A stretch of 19,334 nt of DNA from BOG-908 sp964657885. GTDB taxonomy: Bacteria > Pseudomonadota > Alphaproteobacteria > Acetobacterales > Acetobacteraceae. The position numbers were made by a program, and so were the translations under genes. The DNA lies in contig CAZZWO010000035.1 in assembly GCA_964657885.1 (NCBI GenBank), forward strand, positions 1-19,334, read 5' to 3'. A model generated the notes under the pieces. The model was not told where the DNA came from. It saw only the letters and a list, made by a program, of their open reading frames with translations, and did not search any database. This document shows, piece after piece, positions 1 to 8,721 of this stretch. Numbering within the stretch: position 1 is the first letter of the stretch; each line of letters begins with the position of its first letter.

Positions 1-2
1 CC

Positions 3-1418
3 CACGACGCGTTCATCAAGGCGGTGTTCCTGGTCGTGCACCTGCTGCTGGTGGTGGTGGTGCTGCAATGCCGCGCCGCCGTTGCCGCCCGGATCGCCAG
101 TCACGCGCCGAACCCGGGGCTCGGCGCCAGGTTGCGCAACCGGCTCGCCTCGGTGTGGCACCTGGTGGCGATCTTCTACATCGTCGGGCTGTGGCTGGTC
201 TGGGCCGCGGAAGTGCGGAACGGCTACCTGCGTATCTGGCACCTGTTCCTGGTGACGGTGGCGGTGCTCGCGGTCGCGCGGCTGGCCAGCATCATGCTGC
301 TCGGCGGCCTCGACCGCGCGCTGCGCATCCCGCCCGAGACCCGCCAGCGCCATCCGGGGCTTGAGCACCGGGCGGACCGCTACTTGCCGCTGCTGCGGCG
401 TGCCGTCGGGCTGATCCTGGTGGCGATCACCGGCCTTGCGTTGTTGCAGGCCTGGGGGATCAACACGCTGGTGTGGTTCCGCACCAACGCGCTCGGCGGC
501 CGCCTCGTGTCGGCGCTGGTGACCATCCTGATCGCCGCGGCCCTGGCACTCGCGGTCTGGGAGGGTGTCAACGCGTCGATGGACGGCCATTTGGCCCGGC
601 TGACCCAGCAGGCGCAACTGGCGAAATCCGCGCGGCTGCGCACCCTGCTGCCGATCCTGCGCACCATGCTGTTCGCCGCCCTGACCGCGGTGTTCGGGCT
701 GACCGCGCTGTCCGAGATCGGGGTGAACATCGCGCCGCTGCTGGCCGGCGCCGGCATCCTGGGTGTCGCCATCGGTTTCGGCTCGCAGAAGCTGGTGCAG
801 GACTTCATTACCGGCATCTTCCTGCTGCTGGAGAACGCGATGCAGGTGGGCGACTGGGTGACGGTGGCCGGCCTGTCGGGCTCGGTCGAGAACCTGTCGA
901 TCCGTACGATGCGGCTGCGCGCCGGCGACGGTTCGGTGCACATCATCCCGTTCAGCTCGGTCTCCACCGTAACCAACGTCAACCGCGGCATCGGCAACGC
1001 GGCGGTCAGCGTGAACGTGCCGATCGAGGAAGACACCGACCGGGTCAGCGACGTGCTGACCGGCATCGCGCGCGAGATGCGCAACGAGGCCCGGTTCGCC
1101 GAGATGATGCGCAGCGACTTCCAGCTCTGGGGCGTCGACCGCGTGGATGCCGGGGTGGTGACGATCGTCGGCCAGATCGTCTGCACCGATGCCGGGCGGT
1201 GGGCGGTGCAGCGCGAGTTCAACCGCCGCATGACCATCCGCTTCAAGGAGCAGGGGCTGCGTATCGCGACGCCGGTCACCACGGTCTATAACCACATCGC
1301 GAGCGAGCCGGCCCGGCAAGGTGCGAACGGACCGGCGATCCGGCAGGAGATGACGGACGCGCCGGCCGCCCAGCTGAACCAGTCACCGCCGCCCGCGGCT
1401 TTGGGGAACACATCGTGA
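3..1418 (+). CDS. Mechanosensitive ion channel, MscS family (5' end cut by window)
   Basis: Inner-membrane channel that opens under membrane tension to release solutes on osmotic downshock. The reading frame is open from base 3 with no stop, and the residues before the first possible start (GTG at 24) already look like protein running into a membrane helix, so the true start lies left of the window; 471 residues are visible. Several hydrophobic helices fill the N-terminal half. The pore-lining helix and MscS signature are clear: AGAGILGVAIGFGSQKLVQD, then VGDWVTV near visible residue 282, starting the beta domain with SGSVENLSIRTMRLR and IIPFS. The GxGSQxLVxDxITGIF pattern resembles the YbiO-type large MscS proteins rather than small E. 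coli MscS; this is from memory of the family. The C-terminal tail after about visible residue 430 is Pro/Ala-rich and probably disordered. Its stop overlaps the next gene's start (TGATG), suggesting coupling. Confidence 0.93.
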   Translation, partial: HDAFIKAVFLVVHLLLVVVVLQCRAAVAARIASHAPNPGLGARLRNRLASVWHLVAIFYIVGLWLVWAAEVRNGYLRIWHLFLVTVAVLAVARLASIMLLGGLDRALRIPPETRQRHPGLEHRADRYLPLLRRAVGLILVAITGLALLQAWGINTLVWFRTNALGGRLVSALVTILIAAALALAVWEGVNASMDGHLARLTQQAQLAKSARLRTLLPILRTMLFAALTAVFGLTALSEIGVNIAPLLAGAGILGVAIGFGSQKLVQDFITGIFLLLENAMQVGDWVTVAGLSGSVENLSIRTMRLRAGDGSVHIIPFSSVSTVTNVNRGIGNAAVSVNVPIEEDTDRVSDVLTGIAREMRNEARFAEMMRSDFQLWGVDRVDAGVVTIVGQIVCTDAGRWAVQREFNRRMTIRFKEQGLRIATPVTTVYNHIASEPARQGANGPAIRQEMTDAPAAQLNQSPPPAALGNTS

Positions 1419-2179
1419 TGGACCTGCACACCGATCATCGCCCGGACGGCCCGAACGGGTTGAAGGGCCTGGCGCGGATCGAGGCGGACCTCGACGCACA
1501 GGGCTTCGCCCACGTGGCGGCCGAGACCATGCGCAAGCTGCTGCAGCAGGCGGGGCTGACGGACTGGGACGCGTTCGCCGCGACCTGGAACGATCTTGGC
1601 ATGGACACCTACATGGCCGATGGCGGCCGTTACCGGCGGCGGCGGCACGCGGCGTTCTCGGTGTCGTCGGAGGGGGTCCGGCGCAAGCCGCACCAGCCGC
1701 ATTACCAGAGCCGCGACTACAACGCGCTGAATGGCGGCCTGGCGCGCTGGTTCGAGCCGGTGACCGACGCCGCGGCCGGCCACCCGGCACTCGGCGCCAT
1801 CCTGCGCACCTGCTTCGCGGTGTTCGACGACTGCACCGATCCGGCCACCCGCCCGGCTTCATGGCATGTCGAGCTGCACCAGTTCCGCATCGAGGCGCGG
1901 GCCGGCGAACTCGGCCAGCCGACGCCCGAGGGGCTGCATCGCGACGGCGTGGACTGGGTGCTGGTGCTGCTGGTGCGGCGCGAGAACGTGGCCAGCGGCG
2001 AGACGTCGATCCACGACCTGCAAAAGCGCAACCTCGGCAGCTTCACCCTGACGACGCCGCTCGAAGCGGCATTGGTCGATGACAGCCGGGTCTATCATGG
2101 CGTCACCGCGATCGAGCCGCTGGTCGCCGGCCAGCCGGCCTATCGCGACGTGCTGGTCGCCACCTTCCGGCGCGAGTGA
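1418..2179 (+). CDS. 2-oxoglutarate/Fe(II) dioxygenase family protein (PF10014 type)
   Basis: A 253-residue protein that resembles the 2OG-Fe dioxygenase family whose characterised members hydroxylate free amino acids (for example isoleucine dioxygenase); the substrate here is unknown. A plausible iron triad is visible: HRD (H174, D176, in LHRDGVDW) and a distal His (H227, in VYHGVTAI), followed by an Arg (R243, in YRDVL) suited to bind the 2-oxoglutarate carboxylate. The central segment FSVSSEGVRRKPHQPHYQS is typical of the family. I chose ATG 1418, which overlaps the upstream TGA; a GTG directly before it at 1415 would add one residue. No signal peptide, so cytoplasmic. Coupling to a channel gene is unusual; a role in making or altering an osmolyte-like amino acid would fit but is only inference. 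Confidence 0.85.
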   Translation: MDLHTDHRPDGPNGLKGLARIEADLDAQGFAHVAAETMRKLLQQAGLTDWDAFAATWNDLGMDTYMADGGRYRRRRHAAFSVSSEGVRRKPHQPHYQSRDYNALNGGLARWFEPVTDAAAGHPALGAILRTCFAVFDDCTDPATRPASWHVELHQFRIEARAGELGQPTPEGLHRDGVDWVLVLLVRRENVASGETSIHDLQKRNLGSFTLTTPLEAALVDDSRVYHGVTAIEPLVAGQPAYRDVLVATFRRE

Positions 2180-2242
2180 CCAGGCGGGTGAGGGAGAGGG
2201 GGCGTTGCTCGACAACGGGGGCGGGCGGCCTATCTTCCGGCG

Positions 2243-2695
2243 ATGAACAGGATCTTCGGGCTGGCGGCCGGCTGCATCGCACTCGCGTGCGGTCCCGCAT
2301 CCGCTCAGGTTGCCGGTGGCAGCGTGACGATCACCGGGGCCTGGGCACGGGCGACGGCGCCGCAGCAGACAGCAGGGGCCGCTTACCTGACGCTGACCAG
2401 TCCGGGGGGCGACCGGCTGACCGGGGTTTCGAGCGACGCCGCGTCGATGGCGATGCTGCACCGGTCCACCAGCCAGGGCGGCATGGCCGGGATGGACGAT
2501 GTTGCGGTGCTCGACCTGCCGGCCGGACGGCCGGTCACGCTCGCACCGCGCGGCATGCATGTGATGCTGATGGATCTGAGGCACCCACTGGTGGCCGGCG
2601 GGCGGCTCGGCCTGACATTGACGCTGGCCCGCGCGGGAGCGGTCCAGGTCGCGGTGCCGGTGTTGCCGATCGGCGCTTCCGGTCCACCGCCTTGA
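2243..2695 (+). CDS. Periplasmic copper chaperone PCu(A)C
   Basis: Binds Cu(I) in the periplasm and passes it to Sco or directly to the CuA site of cytochrome c oxidase. The 150-residue product starts with a signal peptide (hydrophobic stretch to about residue 20, cleavage after ASAQ likely). The PCu(A)C copper motif H-X10-M-X21-H-X-M is exactly present: H73, M84, H106, M108. The family fold signatures GAWARATAP and GAAYLTL are also clear. It starts 63 bases after the dioxygenase; that gap is purine-rich and holds no obvious promoter. Its stop codon overlaps the sco start by four bases, so the two are made together. The Pro-rich end (GASGPPP) follows the domain. Confidence 0.95.
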   Translation: MNRIFGLAAGCIALACGPASAQVAGGSVTITGAWARATAPQQTAGAAYLTLTSPGGDRLTGVSSDAASMAMLHRSTSQGGMAGMDDVAVLDLPAGRPVTLAPRGMHVMLMDLRHPLVAGGRLGLTLTLARAGAVQVAVPVLPIGASGPPP

Positions 2696-3294
2696 AGAGT
2701 GCCCGCATCGGGCTCGGGCTGGCGTCCGGCATCGGTGTCGCCCTGGCGGCGGGCCTGATCGTGCTGGTGCTCGGCCGCGCCATCGAGCGGCCGCGGCCGG
2801 AGACCTCGGTGCCCGAGATCGGCGGGCCGTTCACGCTGACGGGCGGACAGGGGCAGCCGGTCCGCGACACCGATTTCCGCGGCGACTGGCGGCTGGTCTA
2901 TTTCGGCTACACGCATTGCCCGGATGCCTGCCCGACCACTCTCAGCGCGCTAGGGGCGGCTCTCGACAAGCTGCCGCCCGCCCGCCGGCAGCACATCCGG
3001 GTGCTGTTCATCAGCGTCGATCCGGCGCGCGACACCCCGGCGGTGGTCGGCCCCTATGCGGCGGCGTTCGGGCCGGAGTTCGTCGGGCTGACCGGCGGTG
3101 AGGCGGCGTTGCAGCAGGTGGAGGAAAGCTTCCACGTCTATGCGCGGCGCCACGAGCTGAAGAATGGCGATTACGCGATGGATCACAGCTCGATCATCTA
3201 TGTCATGCGGCCGGATGGCAGTTTCGCGGGGTTGCTGGACGATGCGCTGTCGCCGGCGGATCTCGCGCAGCGGCTGACCGGGCTCGGCGCCTGA
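2692..3294 (+). CDS. SCO1/SenC family copper-binding thioredoxin-like protein
   Basis: Membrane-anchored periplasmic protein that carries copper and reduces the cysteines of the CuA site in cytochrome c oxidase subunit II. I place the start at TTG 2692, which overlaps the upstream stop as TTGA; this gives 200 residues and a protein that opens with a short basic segment and one membrane helix (residues 6-28), as usual for Sco. The frame is open further upstream but that part is the shadow of PCu(A)C. The CxxxC copper site is HCPDACP (C76 and C80) and the distal copper His is H165 in MDHSSIIYV. The FISVDPARDTP motif is also typical. It forms a pair with the PCu(A)C gene; five bases separate it from pabB. 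Confidence 0.94.
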   Translation: MKSARIGLGLASGIGVALAAGLIVLVLGRAIERPRPETSVPEIGGPFTLTGGQGQPVRDTDFRGDWRLVYFGYTHCPDACPTTLSALGAALDKLPPARRQHIRVLFISVDPARDTPAVVGPYAAAFGPEFVGLTGGEAALQQVEESFHVYARRHELKNGDYAMDHSSIIYVMRPDGSFAGLLDDALSPADLAQRLTGLGA

Positions 3295-3299
3295 ACCAC

Positions 3300-4682
3300 A
3301 TGCCGCGCGACCACGGCTCGGATACGTCGTCTTGCCTGGTTGTGCCGATTGCCTGGCGTGACCCGGCGGAGGCGTTCCTGGCCTGGGCGCGTGACCCGCA
3401 TGTCGCCTGGCTCGACAGCCAGGGGCCGGCGGATGGCCGGTCGCGCTACGCCTACCTTGCGGTCGAGCCGTTCGAGGTGGTTCGCGTCGGCACGGGTGGG
3501 GAGAGCCCTTTCGAGGCTTTGGACGCCCGGCTGCGAAGATGGCGTTTTGCCTGGCCGGGAGCGCCGGTGCCCTTCATCGGCGGCGCCGTCGGGTTCATCG
3601 GCTACGAGGCAGGGTGCGCGCTGGAGCAGGTGGGCCGGTCCGGGGGCGGCGCGATGCCGGACTCGTCCTTCGGGTTCTACGACGTGGTCCTGGCCTTCGA
3701 CCGGCTGCAGCGTGAGGCGTGGCTGCTCTCATCCGGGATGCCCGACCTGGAACCCTCGGCGCGGCGCGGCCGGGCTTCGGCACGTGCGGAGGCGGTGCTC
3801 GCCCGGCTGGCGCGCGGCGCGCCCGGCTTGCCCGCGCCGCCCTCGCTGACGTGGCGGGCGGAGACGCCCCTCTCCGTGCACCAGGCGAGGGTTGCGCGCA
3901 CGATCGCCTATATCGAGGCGGGCGACATCTGCCAGGCCAACATCACCGCGCGCTTCCTGGCCCCGCTCCCGGCCCTGGAGCCGGCGAGCATCCACCTGGC
4001 GTTGCGGGCGGCCAATCAGGCGCCATACGGGGCGTATCTCGCCTGCGGGGAAGGCGTCGCGATCGCCAGCGTGTCGCCGGAGCGGTTCCTCGGGCTGACG
4101 GCGGAGCGGGACATCGAGGCGCGGCCGATCAAGGGCACGCGGCCGCGCGGGCAGACGCCGGTAGAGGATTCGGCGCTCGCCGGCGACCTGCTTGGCAGCG
4201 CCAAGGACCGTGCGGAAAACCTTATGATCGTCGATCTGCTGCGGCACGACATCGGGCGGGTCGCCGAGATCGGCAGCGTGCGGGTGCCCGAACTGGCGGT
4301 GCTGGAGACGTTCCCCCGAATTCACCACCTGGTCTCATCGGTGCGTGGCACCCTGGCGCCCGGCCGCAACGCCGTCGATCTGCTGCTCGCGGCGTTTCCC
4401 GGCGGCTCCGTGACCGGGGCGCCGAAACGTCGGGCGATGCAGATCATCCACGAACTGGAGCCGGCGCCCCGCGGCCCGTATTGCGGCGCGGTCGCCTGGC
4501 TCGGCTTCGATGGCGCGATGGACAGCAGCATCGCCATCCGGACCCTGGCGATCACCCCCGGGCAGGTGGTGGCGCAGGCGGGCGGCGGGATCGTCGCCGA
4601 CAGTGATCCGGCAGCCGAGGTCGAGGAGATGATGGTGAAGATACGTCCGCTGCTGCGCGCACTCGGGCCGTGGCGCGATTGA
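3300..4682 (+). CDS. pabB: Aminodeoxychorismate synthase component I
   Basis: Converts chorismate, using ammonia from a PabA-type amidotransferase, to 4-amino-4-deoxychorismate on the way to 4-aminobenzoate and folate. The 460-residue protein has the usual N-terminal region (FIGGAVGFIGYEAG) and the full chorismate-binding domain: GDICQANITARF, PIKGTRPRG, ENLMIVDLLRHDIGRV and GGSVTGAPKRRAMQII. The Lys in PIKGT (K278) marks PabB rather than anthranilate synthase, which has Ala there. ATG 3300 is five bases after the sco stop. The 3' end overlaps pabC by 13 bases, supporting an operon. No amidotransferase domain is fused and no pabA is in the window, so the glutaminase is probably shared with tryptophan synthesis or located elsewhere. 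Confidence 0.95.
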   Translation: MPRDHGSDTSSCLVVPIAWRDPAEAFLAWARDPHVAWLDSQGPADGRSRYAYLAVEPFEVVRVGTGGESPFEALDARLRRWRFAWPGAPVPFIGGAVGFIGYEAGCALEQVGRSGGGAMPDSSFGFYDVVLAFDRLQREAWLLSSGMPDLEPSARRGRASARAEAVLARLARGAPGLPAPPSLTWRAETPLSVHQARVARTIAYIEAGDICQANITARFLAPLPALEPASIHLALRAANQAPYGAYLACGEGVAIASVSPERFLGLTAERDIEARPIKGTRPRGQTPVEDSALAGDLLGSAKDRAENLMIVDLLRHDIGRVAEIGSVRVPELAVLETFPRIHHLVSSVRGTLAPGRNAVDLLLAAFPGGSVTGAPKRRAMQIIHELEPAPRGPYCGAVAWLGFDGAMDSSIAIRTLAITPGQVVAQAGGGIVADSDPAAEVEEMMVKIRPLLRALGPWRD

Positions 4683-5476
4683 TCTGGCTGAACGGTGCGC
4701 TGTGCCCCGCCGGTGCGGCAAGGATCGATCCTGCGGATCGGGGGTTGCTGCTCGGCGACGGGGTGTTCGAGACGGTCTGCGTCAGGGCTGGCCGCCCGAC
4801 GCACCTCGCCCGCCATCTCGCCCGGATGCGCGAGGGCGCCGCCGTCCTGGGCATCGTGCCGCCGTTTCCGGACAAGGATATAAGAGCGGCCGGCGAGGCG
4901 CTGCTGCGGGCGGAAGGCCTGGCGGCCGCCGTGCTGCGCATCACCCTGACGCGCGGGCCGGGGCCGCGGGGGTTGCTGCCGCCGGATCCGGCGCGCCCGA
5001 CGCTGATGATCGCAGCGTCGCCAATGCCGCCGTCGGCGTCTGCAGCACGTGCGATCGTTGCACGGACGACGCGGCGGAACGAGCATTCGCCGCTCTCGCG
5101 CATCAAGTCGATCAGCTACCTGGACAGCATCGTGGCCCGTCGCGAGGCCGCCGCTTCCGGCGCCGATGAAGCGATCCTGCTCAACACGGCCGGGTTCGTC
5201 GCCGAAGCGAGCGCCGCCAACATCTTCCTGGTGCGTGGCGGCGAGGTGCTGACCCCGCCGGTCGCCGACGGCGCGTTGCCGGGGATCGCGCGCGCGCTGA
5301 TCCTGGAGGCCGGTATTGCGAGGGAGTGCCGGCTTGGCACGGCCGACCTGCTGGCCTGCGAGGCGGCGTTCACCACCAGCAGCCTCGGCCTGCGTCCGCT
5401 CGCATCGATAGATGGCCGCGCCTTGCTGGCGCCGCCCGCCGCGCTGGCGAACGCGATAGGGGCAGTTTTGCGCTAA
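4670..5476 (+). CDS. pabC: Aminodeoxychorismate lyase (class IV aminotransferase fold)
   Basis: PLP enzyme that splits 4-amino-4-deoxychorismate into 4-aminobenzoate and pyruvate. The 268-residue product has the fold-IV hallmarks: RGLLLGDGVFETV near the N-terminus, the PLP lysine K146 in SRIKSISYLDSIVARREA, and EASAANIFLV with a later PGIARALIL. Class IV members also include branched-chain and D-amino acid aminotransferases, and these cannot be told apart by motif alone; the 13-base overlap with pabB makes the lyase call strong. The start is GTG 4670 within the end of pabB. Its TAA stop overlaps by four bases the stop of the convergent methyltransferase gene. Confidence 0.9.
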   Translation: MARLIWLNGALCPAGAARIDPADRGLLLGDGVFETVCVRAGRPTHLARHLARMREGAAVLGIVPPFPDKDIRAAGEALLRAEGLAAAVLRITLTRGPGPRGLLPPDPARPTLMIAASPMPPSASAARAIVARTTRRNEHSPLSRIKSISYLDSIVARREAAASGADEAILLNTAGFVAEASAANIFLVRGGEVLTPPVADGALPGIARALILEAGIARECRLGTADLLACEAAFTTSSLGLRPLASIDGRALLAPPAALANAIGAVLR

Positions 5477-6336
5477 TTCCGCGCGACGACCACGTGCGAC
5501 AACGGGCCGGGTGCCAGGCCGTCCTCGCGGTTCTCGAACAAATCGGCCTTCATGCGCGCGCTGTCGCGGTCGTCGATGGTCCGGAAACCCAGGCTGTGCA
5601 GCGCGTCGGCGAGGTCGGCCGGATGGAAGGTGGTGCGCCACGGCTCGCCCTCGGCCGCGGCCCGCTCGCCCATCGCGGTGTAGGCGGCGCGGATCGCGGG
5701 CGGAGCGCCCTCGAAAGGTTCGGCATAGTCGAACACCAGCGTCGCAAAACCCGGCTGCATGCTGCCCGGAACCGCGAGGGTCTGCAGCAGCGCGTCACGC
5801 TCGATGTAGATCGCCACTCCGAGCAGGGCGAACACCGCGGGCTCGTCGAAGCGGAAACCGGCCTGCTGGAGGGTGAGGCGCAGATCCTGGCGCTCGAAGT
5901 CGATCGGCACGAAATGCAGGTGCGACGGCACGCTCAGGCCGGCGGCTTCCAGGCATTCGAGCTTCCACGCCTGGGTTGCCGGGTGGTCCACCTCGAATAC
6001 GTCCAGCCCGCCGGACGGGCCGTTCTGGAAGGCGTTTGCCCTGCTGCATCCGAAGGTGTCGAGGCCGGCGCCGAGCAGCACGTATTGGCGGACGCCGCGC
6101 GTCACCGCCTCGGCCAGCGTGTCCTCGGCGGTGCGGCTGCGGGCAACCACGCTGGCGCGCAGGCGGGCTGACCGGCGAGCGTCGCCCAGCCGCTCGGTGA
6201 GCAGGACGCGTGCCGGCTCGCTGATCACCCGCGCGGCGACAGGGTCGTTGAAGACGATGGGCCGGTCCACCTGCTGATGCAGCGCACGCAAGCCGGCCAC
6301 CGCCAGCGCAGTCCTGCTAGGCCGTGAGTCAAGCAT
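5473..6336 (-). CDS. Class I SAM-dependent methyltransferase, TIGR00027/LCM-like
   Basis: A 287-residue putative O-methyltransferase related in sequence style to leucine carboxyl methyltransferase and the TIGR00027 group. Seen: the family opening SRTALAVAGLRALHQ followed by FNDPVAARVI, the SAM-binding loop LLGAGLDTFG (residues 87-96), and the acidic partner FEVDHPATQ (residues 114-122) that would hold the ribose. The ATG is well placed behind a good ribosome binding site (AGGGAG, eight bases upstream). The substrate is unknown; characterised relatives act on small molecules or carboxyl groups. It lies 29 bases downstream of the SH3-domain protein on the same strand and runs tail to tail into pabC with overlapping stop codons, leaving no room for a separate terminator. 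Confidence 0.88.
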   Translation of the reverse strand: MLDSRPSRTALAVAGLRALHQQVDRPIVFNDPVAARVISEPARVLLTERLGDARRSARLRASVVARSRTAEDTLAEAVTRGVRQYVLLGAGLDTFGCSRANAFQNGPSGGLDVFEVDHPATQAWKLECLEAAGLSVPSHLHFVPIDFERQDLRLTLQQAGFRFDEPAVFALLGVAIYIERDALLQTLAVPGSMQPGFATLVFDYAEPFEGAPPAIRAAYTAMGERAAAEGEPWRTTFHPADLADALHSLGFRTIDDRDSARMKADLFENREDGLAPGPLSHVVVARN

Positions 6337-6365
6337 GGCGTGCTCCCTTCGAAGGGGTTGGCGGG

Positions 6366-7121
6366 TCAGTGCAGGACATCGCCACTGCGGACCCAGCCGC
6401 TGCCGGTGACGCTGCGGATCAGCAGCCAGTTCTGCAAACCGATACGGACCTGCCGCTCAATGATGACGCGCATGCCGCGGTTGAGGAAGGCGCGCACGCC
6501 CCCGTCATCGCTCGGCGTCAGGCGTACCGGCAGGTCCTGCACCAAAATAGTGCCGAAGCGCTCGCCGGGGCTTGGCCGCAGCGACGGCTCGCCCGCCTCC
6601 GGCTCCAACTGTCGCACCACGGTCTGGCTGGTGGGCGGCGTGGCCCCGATCGGCCCAGGATGCTGCCGCAGGTACTGCCCCAGCGCGATGGCGCAGGCCA
6701 CCGCCGCGAGCAGCCAGCCGGCGGAGGCGAGAAACCGTGCGCGCGCCTGTCCTTGCATGGCGCGGCTGGCGTCGATGGTCGCTTCCTGCAGCGACTGGCT
6801 CAGTTCGGCGACCCGCAGCCTGGCGCGCTGCACGTCGCCCTCGGCCTCCTGGCGGGCCACGCGAGCGATGTACAATTGCCGCTCCAGGCTCATGTCGGCG
6901 CCGCCGAAGCTGGAGCTGGCGCGCGGCGGCGGGGCGGGACGGAGCCGGGCGGCGAGGTCGGTCAGCGACAGCCGGTTGTTGCCCAGATGGTCGAGCAGCT
7001 TGCGGCGCGCGACATCGGCCTCGCCGGGTTGCTCCGAACCCAGCATGGGAAGCAGCTTCTGCAGCCGCGACAAGAAGGCGGCGTCTTCGAAAGGTTCGGT
7101 TGCCAGTTTCGGGTCGCCCAT
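6366..7121 (-). CDS. Single-pass membrane protein with coiled coil and SH3-like domain
   Basis: I do not recognise a named family. From ATG 7121 the product is 251 residues: an N-terminal cytoplasmic helical region, a Glu/Arg/Gln-rich stretch that should form a coiled coil (about residues 78-127), one membrane helix (about 130-151), a Pro-rich linker, then a C-terminal domain (about 190-250) with bacterial-SH3 character: VQDLPVRLTPSD, a turn at FLNRGMRVIIE, and NWLLIRSVTGSGWVRSGDVL. SH3-like domains outside the membrane often bind cell-wall material. The frame is open to 7214 but the extra residues lie in the divergent argG leader and look non-coding. No good ribosome binding site precedes 7121, so the start is moderately sure. 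It is divergent from argG and probably shares a transcript with the methyltransferase. Confidence 0.75.
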   Translation of the reverse strand: MGDPKLATEPFEDAAFLSRLQKLLPMLGSEQPGEADVARRKLLDHLGNNRLSLTDLAARLRPAPPPRASSSFGGADMSLERQLYIARVARQEAEGDVQRARLRVAELSQSLQEATIDASRAMQGQARARFLASAGWLLAAVACAIALGQYLRQHPGPIGATPPTSQTVVRQLEPEAGEPSLRPSPGERFGTILVQDLPVRLTPSDDGGVRAFLNRGMRVIIERQVRIGLQNWLLIRSVTGSGWVRSGDVLH

Positions 7122-7169
7122 AAGCGGTGTTGCCGCGGCCTGGCCCACTGCACCGGCCGCCTGAACCCT

Positions 7170-7192
7170 GATACCTGATAGCCGATACCTGA
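7170..7192. repeat. Direct repeat GATACCTGA in the argG leader
   Basis: Two perfect copies of GATACCTGA (7170-7178 and 7184-7192) start 14 bases apart, flanked by a short inverted pair CCCTG (7166-7170) and CAGGG (7194-7198), directly upstream of the argG ribosome binding site. The gap between the divergent genes is only 85 bases, so this sits where a regulator would act on either gene. It may be an operator or a chance small duplication. Confidence 0.45.
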
Positions 7193-7206
7193 ACAGGGGC
7201 GATAGC

Positions 7207-8451
<1,245 letters not shown>

Positions 8452-8721
8452 GCCGTTTGCGGCGGCTGTCCTGCCGGCAGAGCACGACGCCGTGAGCCCG
8501 CTTGCCAGGCCATTCGGGCCAAAGGCAAATTGTGCCCGCGTCGGTTGCATCCGATCGAGGTGTCGCCGAGGTATGGCCTCATCCGGACTTCGCTCTTAAA
8601 CGACCAGTTCAACGGCAACGCGGGACTCAACGAAATCGACTGGATTGACGGCAATGATACGCGCCGGCCGAAATTGCTGACCCGCGACCCGAAGCGATTT
8701 GCTCAGCCGGTGCTGTCCGGC
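8452..8721 (+). other. Non-coding leader between argG and the glycosyltransferase block
   Basis: These 270 bases are the longest gap in the window. The glycosyltransferase frame stays open back to TTG 8530, but the added 64 residues show no glycosyltransferase likeness and use codons atypical for the neighbours (TTA, GGA, ATT, AAT), so I treat it as leader. A TTGACG at 8645-8650 could be a -35 box, but no convincing -10 follows at 16-18 bases. I see no RNA gene here. Confidence 0.5.
8502..8528 (+). terminator. Possible hairpin downstream of argG
   Basis: Inverted repeat TTGCC A GGCC attcg GGCC AAA GGCAA: a 5-bp and a 4-bp stem separated by a small internal loop, about 50 bases after the argG stop. 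No T-run follows, so a simple intrinsic terminator is doubtful; it could mark the argG 3' end with Rho. Confidence 0.3.

Noticed and set aside
380..1282. Long minus-strand open frame opposite the MscS gene
   Set aside because: It is a shadow of the MscS frame; the product is low-complexity Ser/Arg/Thr-rich with no domain, while the plus frame has clear MscS motifs.
2176..2691. Upstream extension of the Sco frame
   Set aside because: Overlaps the well-supported PCu(A)C gene in another frame and has no signal or Sco likeness before TTG 2692.
8645..8673. Possible promoter with TTGACG before the glycosyltransferase block
   Set aside because: No acceptable -10 box at 16-18 bases downstream.
8530..8721. 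N-terminal extension of the first glycosyltransferase from TTG 8530
   Set aside because: The extra residues show no family likeness and atypical codons; the recognised N-terminal strand starts just after ATG 8722.
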